A stretch of 64,000 nt of DNA. Source: Karalla daura (taxonomy: Eukaryota > Chordata > Actinopteri > Chaetodontiformes > Leiognathidae). The notes beneath the pieces were generated by a model. It searched no databases and was not told where the DNA came from. It worked only from the letters and a program-made list of their open reading frames with translations. This document shows positions 14,956 to 28,976 of this stretch, one piece after another. The position numbers and the translations under genes are program-made. The stretch's first letter is position 1. Every line of letters begins with the position of its first letter. The stretch is taken from NCBI GenBank assembly GCA_029224185.1, contig CM055200.1, positions 9,688,670-9,752,669 on the forward strand, given 5' to 3'.

Positions 14956-15003
14956 GGCCCGCTCTCCAGCCCGCTCTGCAGCCCGCTCTGCAGCCCGCTC
15001 TCC
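14956..15003. repeat. 12-bp tandem repeat, four copies
   Basis: Units GGCCCGCTCTCC, AGCCCGCTCTGC, AGCCCGCTCTGC and AGCCCGCTCTCC lie head to tail with only single-base differences. Confidence 0.9.
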
Positions 15004-15133
15004 TTCAAACGCTTAAACAAATATTTTGGGCTAAAAGATGACCTTTCATAATTGCATTTCTACACTGCTAGTGAAGACTATTTTCAAAGGCTACTGTATT
15101 GCACTAGTATGTGTGCATGAGTGCGTGTGTGTG

Positions 15134-15137
<4 letters not shown>

Positions 15138-15178
<41 letters not shown>
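15138..15178. repeat. GA dinucleotide repeat
   Basis: About 20 uninterrupted AG units. Confidence 0.95.
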
Positions 15179-15181
<3 letters not shown>

Positions 15182-17689
15182 TTGAAGAATATAAACAGCA
15201 ATATGATTTTCTGGGGCTCTGTAAATCATTTCAGACATATTCAGAGTATAACTTGTCTGGCCCGTGGCTGAAGGCTTTGGATGCAGAACTCTTGTAATAA
15301 CTCTCATCATCTGAAAACAAAAACTACAAAAAAACCCCAACTTTGAATCACCTTTTGTGTCCCGTTGCAGTCAAAAAGCTCTGAGGCAAACATGCTCCGA
15401 AGCAGATGACTGTTGGAGCCCCTTTTATTACGACGGTATTGAAATGTGAGTGAGAGCAGATTTATTCTAATGATCCGGGTAAAGAGAGAACATATTCTCC
15501 TTTATCTGCATCAATGCTTCAAATGGTTCACAGACAGTTCATTCACATCAGTGGCCAAAATAGATTTATTTTACTTGGGGCACCTAAGTCAACAGTAGTT
15601 ACAAGAATGACTCTGGATGCGATCCCATTATAGGATGTCAAATATTTTGATGCCATTGGTAAATGGCAGAATGGTGTGGAGGACAACAACCGGCTGGCAA
15701 TTCTGCCGTTTCTGGATCAGAATAAAAAATATACAGCCTGTCTGCTCACCTCTGCAATCTCAGGGCTCACCCCAGCGGGCAATGTAATACTGAACAATGA
15801 ATTTTAAATAAAGTCAAACATTTGCTTCATGCTCCTCCACAGTTTAAACAAGACGTTTCTGATGGAGACGTGTGGATTTATTGTAAGTAAGAGATATAAG
15901 AGATAACTTAATCCCCAATTGGATTGTAAACCCCACCTCCACTTCAGCAGGCTCCACCCCGCCTCGCCGCTTCCTTGACCTTTTGTCTCATTTCTCGGCG
16001 GGTAATGAATGCTTTCGGACTATTTCAGACAAAAAGATCTTGCACATAGTCCACGGCATTGGAATGTCGTATTGGAAAATCACCCAATCAGCATGCTGGT
16101 GTTGAGAGCAAACAGAGCGAGCGAGGCTGCGGCGTGCACTGGAGCGCTGGTGGACTGGGTCGTCTGGATGTCAATATAATAGACTGGCTTATGATGTGTA
16201 AATACCACAGCACTTAATGGTCCTCTCCCACTCCTCTGAATCACAAGGAGGGCAGCGTCTGCCTCTCCACGGGGTCTCCTCAGCCACCGTTCACCCGCCT
16301 CGCCTCTTTCATCCACACAATATTACACTCCTCCATCACAGCCCAGGAACACTTCCACAGAGCACAGACGCCGGGAACCGAGAGTCACATGTTGCCACAG
16401 TATGTGCCTGCTGATCCCGGTTGGCTGCGGGTTTTAGGTGCAATATGTTTTATTTTTCTGCTGGGGCTAAAAATCTGTATTCCTCTGCCACAGCTATTTC
16501 CATGTCGTGCTACCCCGTCTCTTCCTGTCACACACAGCCGCACAAAACCCAAATTACAGCGTGTAGCGAGAAAACATACAATAAATAAATGAGTCAAAAC
16601 TGCTTTTTTTATGTGAGTCTGTTGTGTAACAAAAGGAAATATTCTCTCCTGAAACACACACGTGTTGTCTTTCAGGTGTGTGTATCAGTGCAGAGTGAAC
16701 TTTGACTACTGTGACGGTGACCCATTCAGTCAGAACTTGTTTACAACTTTTATACATGCTACAATTATTATTTTCTTTAGCTTCAAATGCACATTAATTG
16801 AATTAATTGTGGAAAAAAAATTAATAACAAATGCAGCTCTTTGTCCCTTTAACCTACAGAATTTATTTTATGTAACATTTCTGTCAACAGGGAGAGGGAA
16901 AAAAATGCTTTAAATACAATCAACATTTGTTCCTTTTTGGCCTTGTTTTGCACAATTCAGTTTAATTCAGAATGTGCTTAAAGACTTGTGCAACTGAATA
17001 AAAGTACTTTTATTAGTCACCTAAACTTTTCTATTTGTTGTTTAAAATGAATCAATGCACCCTAAATAAATTCCGAGAGTGTCAACATTAAAATCCCGTA
17101 TTTTACTAAACGTCACAATTAATTCTGCCTGATGAACGAAAGCACGCGGGGAGGCAAAACACACTCTGGAAAAATTATTCACGAAACAAAAGTGCCCTTA
17201 AGACACACGCTGACACGTAGGGTGCCATTGTTGTAAATGAATAATTACAAATCACACTTTTTCTCCCTCGCCCGTTTGATGTCGGCGTGTGTACAGTGAC
17301 AGAAAGTAGCATGACATTTAACGAAATAACCTTGAAATTACAAGACTATGTGGATGACACACTCGCATTGTGCTCCTTGCTTTATTTGTTTTTTTTCCCT
17401 CCTCACACGCGAACTGTTGGGAGATTAATGCGAGGCGGCGCTCGCTGGGTTCATTATGCGCTCGGCGGCATGCAGATGAGGGCGCAGCTTCACCTGGAGT
17501 CGAAAGTGCGAGCAGCTGGAGAAGTTTCAGCTCGGAGGAGGGTGAAGCCGCACGCTCAGGTGGAGCAGGATCACCGCGAGTCTGAGTCCGCGTGAAAACT
17601 TCCACGATGACAAGTCATTCGCACCTAATGACACACGTCAGGCATCGTTACTGTGCCGTCCATTATAGAGCTGCTTGTAGATGTGATAC

Positions 17690-17721
17690 CCCCCCCCCCC
17701 TCCTCCTCCTCCTCCTCCTCC
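17690..17721. repeat. C-run followed by CTC repeat
   Basis: About twelve C then about seven TCC units. Confidence 0.85.
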
Positions 17722-20700
17722 ACACCACCCCCTACCTCCTCCCCGCACTAATAAATAGACGTGACCCCGGCGAACGTATCACTCAAGAGCCGTCTTTGAT
17801 TCGGTCGCTGTTTCCGTCGGAGCCGGGGAGACAGCCGCAGTTCCCACATCCACTGACCTTGGAGTCTCTCCGGAGCCCTTTCAAACCCCCGCTGCTCAAG
17901 GTTGCATCCAATCTGTCTGTTGTTTTTCTACATTAGCGCTCCTCAAAGCTGTTCCACCCCCGCGCCCCCTCCTTGAAAACTAACACCTGAGTGTCGGGGG
18001 TGGGGGGGGGCGGTGGGGGCTGGTGAGAGGTGGGGTAGGAGTGCAGGTTGAGGTGGGTCAGATAGGGTGATCAAAAACAAAGGAGAAGGATAAAAAATAT
18101 AATTTTACCTCCCCCCCGTAATCCCGGACCTGGGAGAATGACCTTTGATCTGGCAGCATGTGTGGTATGCTGAGCCGCCTGCTCGCGCTGCATGCCGCTC
18201 TGATCCTGGGAAGCAATCACCGAGTGCGCCGCTATCAGAAAGGCTGCTGGGGAAACACTCTAAGCCCGAGTCTGGAGGTGAGCGCCGAGCAAAAAGCAAA
18301 TGTGCAGGGATGGAAAAAATAACCAAGTGCAGCCAACCACATAGAAAGCCTGATGGGCCAGAGCGCTGCATGATAAAGGTAAAGTGGATACTGTATCTCC
18401 AACACAGCCCGGGGACGGTGATTCAACAGCACACAAGAATTTGAACAATCTTAACTGGTGAAATATGGCTGAAAGAGGAGAATTATTTCACCCATTATTT
18501 CAATTAAGTGAGCTGAATTAGTGCGTTACTCGGAAGGACTATAAAGTCCTCACTTGTTTGCTGTGGTCGAAATAACCTCAGAATGTGCTTTTTTTTCGGC
18601 TAGTATTTCACAGGTACGTCTCCTCCATGTTTTATATGTTTTCCAAGGTGTCAGGTCCAACCAGTGACTCTGCAATCACTGCTCCACGGGCTCCATCTCA
18701 GGGCCCTGGGCATGGCAAATTCCCCGCATGTGCGTTTATTTGATTGTTTAAGAGCTATTTCCGGAAACCAAGTTTTTGGACGGCCAGGAGCTGCCTTGTA
18801 ACAATTACGGGGTTAAATGGCAGTTGGCCACACAGGAGGGCATTTGCCTGCTGGCAGTCCCTTCCTGCTCGGCTGAGGTCAGAGGTCACAGACTTTTCAG
18901 GAAAAGTCCATTTCTCAAGCACCCTGAAACAGGTGGAGGCCCGGACGGCCCTGTTTACTTAAACAGCAGGGGGAAGATGGGAAAGATTAAATCGGCATAC
19001 GCGCTCGGTGAGAATGACTGTACTGCGGGACATTAACACGATCCAGTGATCTCGGGATCTGTTCCTGTCTTTTTCAGACTTTTTCAGCCACGCTGTTCCA
19101 TCCACGGCGAGGCAGTATTTTAACAAGGCTGAACTGAGCCGCACGCTCCAAAAAAACAAAGATGTAATCGCGAGGATCCGTCGCAGTGTTTCCCTCAAAA
19201 CCCCAGGACGACACTGTTCTGGCTGATCTTCAATCAATGGGAAAGGGTTAACGTGGTGAATTAAAAGGGAGAGAAAAAAGGGGCAAAAGGCAACTCGGCC
19301 GAACTCGACCCCTCAGTGCTCTCACTATTTGGATTGGTTAAATCGCTGGGACCTGGAGCTGAACCCATCAGGAAGGGCTTAAGTGTTTAGGATTAGGGAT
19401 CTAAAAGGCATTTGGAGGCCCTGAATCAAACCCACAGGACCGGGGCGGAGGCGAGCCTGGGTGTTTGGCCTGCGCCGTAATCAAACAGGGGGAGCTAGGA
19501 CCTTAGCACACCTGCAGGAAGGGCCCACAGCAAAGAAAAAGGCCCCAGCGAGAGGGGCAGGCCAGGCGGCGGGGCTCTCTCCCCTGGCTGCAGAGTGGCA
19601 ACAGCTGGGCTGGTGTACGCTGGTGTGGCCCAAGGGCAAGGTCAGCCCGGCGGAGCGGGGGGGGGGGAACAGCAGGCGGATTGTTTTCACTCCACTAGTG
19701 AAAACAGCAACCGTGGGGATGGTGAATGTGCCAGCTGTGGTTGTGGATTTCTAGTCCACAGCCTGACCCCATATTAACACTATGAAGGGAAGCCGGATCG
19801 CTAATGACCGGTGGCCTCTGGCCTCACCTGAGCTCCTCCCATGCAGCAGCTCGACCTGCGGACGCGCCGCCAGCGAATGTATGGAGACCATTCATGCGCA
19901 GGCTCAACGCTGCGCCGCTGTGGCGATGTCGGCACATCGGACCGGGATTCGTTCTATTGTGTGCAAAAGTTTGTGTTTGTGTTGATTCTTCCCAATCCGA
20001 AACCGATTTCCCCAAATCCACCGCACCACGACGCTGCGCCGAAAAGCGGCCATTACTGCCACCGATCAAAATAATTTCATGTTTTGCAAACCAGAGTGGT
20101 AAAAAAAAAAAAAAAGAAGAAAAAAATTGGTTTAATTTAGAGGAAATATCCGGGGTAAGGTTGGTGCGTGGTTGCAGCACACGGAGAGCCAACCTGAATC
20201 CATCCATGAAAGCGTGAGGATTCACACATGGCCCCGGGCCTAATTGGTCTGGACAGTTAACATCAAAGAAGCCGGGCTTTATATGTAATCTGCTCGCCGC
20301 TCTGCCACATTCTCATGCCGGCGCTTTTTTATATGTTCAAACGTTGTAATGAAGGTCATTCTCCATCAATTCACTTTGATCTAAAATGACAAAAAATTTT
20401 GCATTTTAATAAAAATTTTCCTCATTGCTTTTACCGCTCTGCGTGCCGTCTCCTCGCCACACACCCTCTGCCTCACTTTTTTCCCTCCACCTCTCTGGTT
20501 TTTTTAGTTTTCCCTCTCTCGCGGTGTGTGAAAACAACTCCTGCAGCTAATATAAGTTAAATGAGAGCAGCCTAAAAAAAAAGAGAGAGAGAGAGAGATC
20601 ACAATAAAAATATGCTGCGAGTCCATGAGGCAGCCTCTGACATGCCCTAACACCTGCAACAGATATATAATTAAAGTGCGTGAAAGCGCCCTGCTTTATA

Positions 20701-22021
20701 ATGATGAGCTGCGTTTATGGATAGTACAGCGTCAATTATGTGCAAGTATAAAACATTTTTTTTAACGATAATAAAATTCACCGCCCTGGAAATTCCCTCA
20801 TAGCAGACTAAAGATTATCATTTAGCCTCTTAAATTGGGGAGAGGTTTGTTGACTTTGTTTACGGCCACGTCAGTGGGAATCAGCGGCAAACGGCGGTAA
20901 TGGCCTCTTGGAATTCTCTCATAAATAACACACTCGCTCCGAGATGAAAAGTTGCACATCGCAGCACGCCTGGGTGCCGTCGACTGCAGCTGTGTGTTTC
21001 TATCAGTCTGTTATAATGAGAAATCAACTGCCTGCAGATCAGCTGCTGAAATGCTGTAACGAGCCATGAGCGCTAATACTTGAGGATCAGTTGCACTGGA
21101 TGAGGCGGCTTTATCCAGTTATTAGGGTAATGTAATGGAGTCTCCTAATCCAAACCCACCAAACCCTTCCACCGTAGGGGGCACAATAGTAAGGCAACAC
21201 GTTATTCCGGCACAAAGCTGACTTCCCCGCTAATATAGCAGGACAGTGAGGCTCGCGGCCTGTTCAAACAAGTCCTTCACAGTATCTCCCATAAAATGAT
21301 TTTCTCCCTTCTTTCTCTCTCCCCCCTTTTTTCTCTGCTAACTCTCTCCCTCCAAACAATTGCTCTGCTGGCAAGGCATATTCTACGCTCCTTAATGCCA
21401 AATTAAACCCCAACTCTTTTATTTTAAATGAGAAAAGGCAAAAGAGAGTGCTGACAATCTTGATTAGGCAAGAGAGAAGGAGGGGAGAGAAGAGAAGCAA
21501 AAATTAAACGGTATTAAAAAATATAGAACATTACATTAATGCCGTCCGGCACAATTGGTGCTAATTGGCAGATAATCCAGGAGCTCTGGGCTGCCGGCTG
21601 AGTATAGGAACAAGCCGGGCCTCTTGTCCTCTCCCACCACAGAGTCCTACAAGCCACGGGATGGGGTCAGAGCGCGGTGGAGGGGGAGGGATTAGCACTG
21701 GCATTGTTGGCTCGTTCCACTGGAACATGACCTTGACGAGAGTTTGGTTCACCCCACCCCCACCCCCCTCTTCCCAATATTCCAGCTACATGAACTTTAA
21801 TAGGAGCATAATGGGCAGTTTCAGACTGCCAAGAGAAACACGTGAAACATAGAGACACCCCAAATAAAACCTGACGTTCCAACACCTTTGCATTTGAACC
21901 GACTTGGGAAAGACCTCTCGGAATAGAGTTTGCGCCATGTTGACTCAACCCCGCTCTGCAAATAGCCTGGCAAATTAGGATTATGTACAGATCTGAGCAC
22001 AGCGACGGGGAATATGTAATC

Positions 22022-22052
22022 TACGCGCGCGCGCACACACACACACACACAC
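22022..22052. repeat. CG/CA alternating tract, Z-DNA prone
   Basis: 31 bases of strict pyrimidine-purine alternation with about five CG units followed by CA units. Confidence 0.85.
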
Positions 22053-23297
22053 TCTGAAAACGACATTTTTGTCAAACGGAATGAAAACAGTTTATCCTGG
22101 ATGCTGGGAGTATTAGAGCAACAATTTTAATAAGACTTTGCACTCAGAAACAGCTGTTCCATCTACAACAATAAAGTTAAAGTGTGCCAAAACAAGAGTG
22201 GCGATCCAAAGTGCTGTGGGAAAGCCCGTAAATGTTATGTGTTTTGAAAATGGTTCCGATAATCTTTATCCTAATCCCTTAATTGGGAGTCAATATGGTC
22301 TCCAGTGAACGTACAAAGCCGCCGGCTGGAGGGAACTCGGGACAGAAAGCGGCTCTTAAAGGGGACCATCTCCACCTGGGCGCAGAGTGTGCTTTTCACT
22401 ACTCTGAGGAGGCTTTCAAGCAAGTCCTCGGCTGTCTAAGTTCCCATGTTAAAAGCACCACCTATTACGGTATATCCGAAAGAGATGTATTTCCGCGCTG
22501 TGTTTGAAGATTTTCCCATTTGCATGAAAAAAGAGCCTCTGCAAAACTGTAACTTGTGAACTGATCAAAAGCCGGAGGCCGTTCTCGAGTTGAATGGCTT
22601 TCCCCCTTTGACACGAGAGAGGCTCTCTTGAGGCGCCTTCGCGGCGGTGGCCTTGGAGGTTAGGAAAATGTAGCCCCTCAGACCAAACGGGACTATTCTC
22701 TGGAGTCCAGACAACACTTGAGTCTGCAGCAATAGAAAAGAGCCGGGTTTGCCGCAGTGGATCGGTACTTCAACGGGCCTCACCAACATTCCATAAGAGG
22801 GCTTTTACTATTCCTATGGACGGCCTTTCATGTTGAAAGGGGGCGTGTGCGTGTGTGTGCATGTGTGTGCGTAGGTGTTTACATATGCATATCTATGCGC
22901 GCTTATGCCCGCGTTGTTCTCAAAGATGCTAACATTATTTCACAATTAGAATAAATTGCACAGCAAACACCACGGGTAAAATTTAATCAACAGGACACAC
23001 ATTGTTCCCAATTTAAAAAACTAGAATTTTTCAAGACTTGCTTGTGTTGGAAAAGTCATACTTAAGCCCCTTGTTAAGAGTTTTGAAACATAAGAAAGTA
23101 TGGCCATGCAAAGGAAAATAAATGTCTTAATAGGGGTCCTGAAGGTCACACACACACACACATCTTTGGGTGAATGTATATTGGCGCAATCCACCCTTGC
23201 AAACATCTTCAAAGTGGAACGAGGAGCGATAAGAAGCCGGGGCATTTGTTATTCTTTCCAGGTCTGTTGAATGTGTTTTGACTGGCTGCTTTTCTTG

Positions 23298-23319
23298 GGA
23301 GAGTGTCTGAACACTCTCC
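23298..23319. repeat. 9-bp perfect hairpin
   Basis: GGAGAGTGT (23298-23306) and ACACTCTCC (23311-23319) flank the loop CTGA. Confidence 0.8.
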
Positions 23320-23475
23320 GCTCCGCTCCGCTCGGCACCGGCCGGGCAAAGCGCAGCTCGGCGGACGTCGCCGGGCCAGCCCAGCCGCAGTGCAGTGCAG
23401 TGCAGTGCAGAGCGCCGTCCCACTCCTCCTCCTCCTCCTCTTCCTCCTCCTCCTCCTCCTCCTCCTCCTCCTCCC
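23316..23475. repeat. Cluster of short tandem repeats (CTCCG, GCAGT, CTC)
   Basis: Three CTCCG units at 23316-23330, about five GCAGT units at 23387-23410 and about seventeen CTC units at 23423-23475 lie in a CpG-rich 160-bp interval. Confidence 0.85.
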
Positions 23476-26161
23476 CTCTGCACCTCTGTGACTCAGCTGG
23501 TTTCACTTAGAGAACACGGAGAAGAGGGGGTCACGGGGTCATACCATGACCTCATCAAATTAGCCCCAACCGAGTGAGGTGTTTAGCACGAGTTAAAACA
23601 AGTAATCTGAAGGGCATTAAATGCAAATGCAACGACCATATGCCCACTTCAAACACGGACAGCTCCCATCCAGCACCCCCCCCCCCCCACACCCCCCCCC
23701 CCACACCCTCTCACACACACACAGCGGAACCATTCACATGTCTCACAGAGTGGGGGGCTGTTAAGATGACAATGGGTTTCTGTCAAGCCGACCAGGTGCA
23801 AAACATTTCAACTACTGGCCAAGTCCTGGGCCGTTTGATATCTGTTAACAGAACATTTGCAACAAGAAGTCTGCAACTGAATTACTCTTTGCCTCTGAGA
23901 ATAGATATCTCTTACATATATGTATTATGTGCAACGATACGTCTTTTCATCCTGACCCTACACTTGAAATATGTAAATAAAGAGGAGGGGGGTGTGCTTA
24001 GCGAGGTTATCCAACAGTTCAGGGAGGAGAAGACGAGGGGAGAAGAAAGAAAACGCCGGGGTAATGCCTCTGCTGGGCTCGGTAAACGCTCCGCCATGTG
24101 TCCCTGTTAGCGGGAGCGAGGCCCTGGTCAGGCTGTGAAGATTATGGGCCAAGACTGATTTTGCCCCCTCGGGCGGTGGCCGGGCCCGGGAACATGTGGC
24201 AGCTCATATATGCTAATAAGCACCTGTGGAGAGGGGGGAGAGGGAGCAGAGAAAGCCCCGGCGGGCCCTGCAGCCGTGCCACCTGCACAGACCTCCACTG
24301 TGCCTGGCCGAGGCTGGGAACCCCGACGGACCTGACTACCACTCACACGCAGCACGCTGCAAAACTGGAAGAGTTCGCAAATAATCTCCGCCGACGACAA
24401 CCGAAAGTGGTGATCTGGGTTTTATTTGCGCGATATCTTCAGCGCTCGGCCGCCACGTTGCGTTTACGTGCCAGAGATCGCTCGAGCAAACGACGTGCGG
24501 ACAGTGCTCGTCCTTTCCTTGCCTTTAATTCTCGGCGTTATTTTCTTTCAACTGTCAGGGTCGATTGCGCGTCACCGGGCAGGTTTTTCTTTGATTTAGT
24601 TGGCACCGCAGGAAATCTAAAATGCATCGCTTCCCGCACCTCTCCGGGAAAACTCAAAGGGGCCTAAATTAAAGTGTCACTGATTTAAAGATTTGCAATT
24701 TTTGTGACCCCCGGAACTTGTGCCGCGTGCCGTCAGAGTTTACCAAACTCTCAATGACACAAAATAACACTTATGAAATGTGTCATGAGTAGCACATTCA
24801 GCCCCGCCGAGACCTGCATAAAAGTCCCACTTGTTTCCAAGTCGATAGTGTGTGTGTGCAGCGCAGATTTCCAGCCTTCATCTCATTCAAATCGGCGCAC
24901 AGCTGCTGACGAGGAATGTGAGAGCAAAAAGAAGACATTGTGGGAGAGCGCTCTCCTGTCAATCAAAAGAAGCCTTATTAAATTTGTTTAAGCTGTGAAA
25001 GCATTTTGAAGAAAAGAAACAAAGTTCCTCATGACCACTACTTTTCCTCGACAAAGTTTCCAATCAGACAAATTTTTCTTCAAATTAAGGCGGAAAGAGG
25101 ATTAGATTTATTTTTTCCACGAAAAACGAGAACGCGGTGCATCACCAGCCCGACTCCAAAATCCACATGAATAGATTCTTTCTTTTTCCAGCATTGAGAG
25201 CTGATAAATACATATATCACCGGGCAGGATCTAGATGACGCTCGTACCTTACAGTGAGTACATATGAGGTCTTCACATGCTCTGTGCGGTGTCAGCAATG
25301 CATCTCTGCAGCACATGTTTGTATGTGTGAGAAACGGGCAAATACCTAAACGTCGACTTAAAGAATCAGCCCTCGGTGTCTCCAGTTTATGAATCTTGTT
25401 GCTTGTTCAGCCATCGGAGCGCTCTGTAAACCACATTAAAACATGTCACTGTTTAGAAAATATGCAGCTCTGTAATCTTCAGAAATCTGCTTTGAGCCAT
25501 GAGTGATGTACTTATGCATTTTTCAATGGCCAAACGCTGTGAGCTAATCAGCCTCCAGTGATTTATGGGATTTCATATTTTTCACATCTGGATTCCATCT
25601 ATAACGGAATATTTAAGACACCACTTTACTACACTCTGCATACTTTATTGACAATCAGACTGTTATATCCTCCTCTTTACGATTCAGGAGGTGGAGGCCA
25701 GGAGCGAGACGGTGAGAGCGTGTCCAGGCGCTGCTGAGGAGGCAGCAGGCACCAGCTCTGCAGCAATAACTCTGCTCTAATTTAGCCCAAACTCCTTGGA
25801 AATGACTCGCAGCTCTTCAGGCAATTTCACACAATCTATATAAGCAAATGGAAAATATTTATGCTCAATATTAGACAGACATTTTAGACGTTTATCCAGA
25901 AACTATAACCTCCTCACTTCAAACAAACTTTGCCAACTCTTGTTATTCTTAAAGTTAGTTGAAACATTATTAATGAAATTTTCTATTTGATTTTTAATTG
26001 AACAACAGAGAGAAGTTGATATTAATTCCTTCTCCAGTTGAGGATGTTTGAGGAAATTAGCCTATGTCAGCACAAGAGTTATCAAACACATTATAAGATA
26101 CTACACATTTGGCCTGATGTTTTTCAGCTCCTAACTTCCACAGTTCAAGTCAGAAACATTG

Positions 26162-26162
<1 letters not shown>

Positions 26163-26208
<46 letters not shown>
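26163..26208. repeat. CA dinucleotide repeat
   Basis: About 23 uninterrupted units. Confidence 0.95.
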
Positions 26209-26209
<1 letters not shown>

Positions 26210-26848
26210 ATTAACGGAATTCACATCATCAGCAAATTACACAGTTTAATTCTCAGTTTGGTCTTAATTATTAATGAAAGTTCTGTCATATTATTTTTTT
26301 GTTCAAGAGCAAGAAACCTAATAATTGATCTAATAATTTCCAGTCACATCAGCCCGTTTCTGTCCTCCTCGTAGCATTGCTGACTTGTCAAACTTGAATT
26401 ATTTTTGCTGCTCGATGTGAAAAGTGCAACGGAGCCCACCGCACTCTGCACCTGGCAGATACTGATGCAATTAACTGCACAAACAAATTTTACCTTTTAA
26501 TAGACGGGATGAGCAAACATGTTATTAATTTGGTGTATGTTCAGTGCTGCTTTTACTGACGCTGGGAGCAGAACACCACTCATTAAACTCCATGCACAAG
26601 AAACTTTATCTTTTTTTTTTGTTCTGAGGTAAAAAAAAAAGGATGATGAATAAATATCAACACACGTGAGGGACGTGCTCTCGTCAACTGATACACTGAA
26701 TGTGCTGTGGAAGATAAAAAAAAATAAAGCAATATCTTGGATATTTGCATAATTATAGTTGTTATTTGAAGGAAGTAACTAATTTTCTCGTAGCGTTAAA
26801 ATCTTAGGTGAGAACTTGTTAATTTTTTTCCTCACAAATTACAAAGTA

Positions 26849-27480
26849 TTAGGCAGTAATTGAGAAGTTTATGTTCAAAGATACCACTAATAAGAGCCCT
26901 TTGCTTCCAAAATATCCCCCTTCTGAGCCACCATGTAATATCTTTCCTTCCAAACTTTCACTGGCTAAACAAAGCAGCGTCTCGGGCCAGTTTACGTGAA
27001 GCTGATGTATTTTGGTGAGAACCACAGAGTTTGTGCTGCGAGACTGTATTTGCAGTTGGCTTTCAATGAAAATAAGCCCCACACATCTCAAATCCCTGCT
27101 CCGGGACACGCAGGGCTTTTGCCCCTTGGAGGAGCAGAAGTCTTTGATAATGACTACATGTTTTAGAGCAGTGCCCCCCTCCTTCCTGGCCCCGAAACTT
27201 CTAATAAATAGCTTCAAACGTAAGGGATCCTGATCAGTGCTTTGAGCAAAGGAAGCATTGCAAGAGCATGAGATCAACCCCTGGATTATTGGGCCCTGCA
27301 CTGAAAAGCAGCCTCTCCAGCTCTTGGCCTGGGCATAATACCCGTCGGTTGTAACAAGGAACACTATTCGGATTAAGTGCTGCCCCTTTCACATAAGCAA
27401 CAAGTGACAAAGGGGGAGATTGGGCAACTAACCTGCTGTTTAGATAAATAAAAGTACTCTATCAGCTCTAATAATTGCTA
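26849..27480. promoter_or_regulatory. Candidate conserved non-coding block
   Basis: About 630 bp without simple repeats and with balanced composition. It contains several SOX-type cores (ACAAAG near 26970, CTTTGAT near 27140, GCTTTGAGCAAAGG near 27239) and a stop-free minus-strand stretch of 171 codons that matches no family. These features fit a developmental enhancer, but conservation cannot be tested here. Confidence 0.3.
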
Positions 27481-28427
27481 ACCCCCTCTCCTCTTGCCCC
27501 ATTGTCCACTGACAAGTGCTGCTTGGCCTCCTTCTAATTGCTGACAGATTTGATTTTTCAGCGACAGCAGGAGCTCTGTTTGTGGCCTTTACATCCAGTA
27601 ATTACTCTCTCCCTCTCTCCTCGCCGCCTCCTATTTTGTCCTCTCCTTTCCTTAAATCCTCCTCTTCCTTCACCTCTTTCTCAAGCCAAATTTCCCATTG
27701 CCCCCTCCCCACCAAAACCCTCTAATAGTTTCCTTCTATGGGAACACATTTCAGTCGCGTTTTAAGATGTTTTCAATGCGTGATTCTAATTATCCGGGGC
27801 CACGTACGGTGGCACGTCCATCCCGGAGCAGACCGTCGTGAAAAGAGGCAAACACACAAATGGTCAAATAGTATTTTGATTTTTTTTGTAGGATAAAATC
27901 AATATATAGATAATAACCTAGGGGTCTTTTGAGGTTGAATGTCAGTCAGAGGTATTTTTCGACATGTTTTGGACCATCATTTTGTTCAGACAGAGCTAAG
28001 TATTTACGAGCAAAACTCTCAGGTCTCAGCAAAATTATTTATCGTATCGAGGGGAACGGCCTGAGGAGCCATGACAGCATTTGTTAAATATAAAATGACA
28101 AAGGAAAACATTAAACTCTCGGCATGACATATGGTGTTATTGCGAGCTGCTGTTTGGCATTCGCAGGAACACCACTCGCCGCAGCGTTGATGATTTAGCT
28201 GCTGTGAAAGTAAGAAGTTTCTGTGAATTATATACCACATATGCGTGTGCGCGCGCACGTGTGTACATATACAAACAAGTGAAAAATATGCATAAAATTA
28301 GCTCCTAACTAAGAGTCTTGAATAGGAACAGTGATAAAGTTTGAAAATGCCTTTAACCTCAGTCATAACAACTCTCTGTCTAGCAGGAGGACGTGTTTCT
28401 GCACATGCTGGTTTCTTAGCAAGTGTT

Positions 28428-28469
28428 TCCTCCTCCTCCTCCTCCTCCTCCTCCTCTTCCTCCTCCTCC
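28428..28469. repeat. TCC trinucleotide repeat
   Basis: About thirteen TCC units with one TTC interruption. Confidence 0.9.
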
Positions 28470-28914
28470 GGCCTGCAGGCTGCATGTAACGAGCGCTGCC
28501 ACCCCATGGGAGAGCTAGAGGGCTCACTCCAAAAGCAGCAGAGCCCAGGAGAGCCTCCACAATCACCCTCGCAACATTAAAAAGCTAATTATCCCAGGAA
28601 CAAAAGTGCACTTTATTTTCACTTAACACAATTAGTCATAAACTGCGTTTCTGAGTTCTAAATCGACGCAGGCTCCCATTCTCTGCCAATTATTCATAGT
28701 TTCATGTTCATGTCACATTCAGAGTTTCAAAGCAAACATATTTTCAGTGCTGGTGTCTGTGTTAATCATCCCACCCACACGTTTCATGGATTAGTCATTC
28801 ACATTGCATGAAATATGAACCGGAGTGCAGCTCTGCCAACTATATACATACGTATTATCCAGAATATTTCTATTGGGGAGTTTGAAAGGGTTAGGTAGAC
28901 ACTATATATACACT

Positions 28915-28919
28915 GAGAG

Positions 28920-28971
<52 letters not shown>

Positions 28972-28976
28972 GGAGA
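28915..28976. repeat. GA dinucleotide repeat
   Basis: About 25 units with a few interruptions at both ends. Confidence 0.9.

Larger units (their letters stand above)
13376..23280. other. Intergenic, mixed simple repeats and candidate regulatory DNA
   Basis: No coding exon, RNA gene or transposon recognised. It includes CpG-rich patches at about 17420-17590 and 19440-19680, and non-repetitive stretches such as 21040-21990 and 22250-22810 that could be conserved non-coding DNA. The largest ORFs (114 to 137 codons, at 17592 and 19804-20225) are compositional. Confidence 0.6.

Noticed and set aside
23574..24110. 178-codon plus-strand ORF
   Set aside because: Contains a proline/threonine run from a C-rich repeat and has no family similarity.
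24098..24667. 189-codon plus-strand ORF
   Set aside because: GC-rich composition-driven frame with overlapping ORFs on the other strand and no recognisable domain or splice structure.
26849..27364. 171-codon minus-strand ORF as a protein gene
   Set aside because: No recognisable family, and plus-strand frames are also partly open; treated as a possible regulatory block instead.
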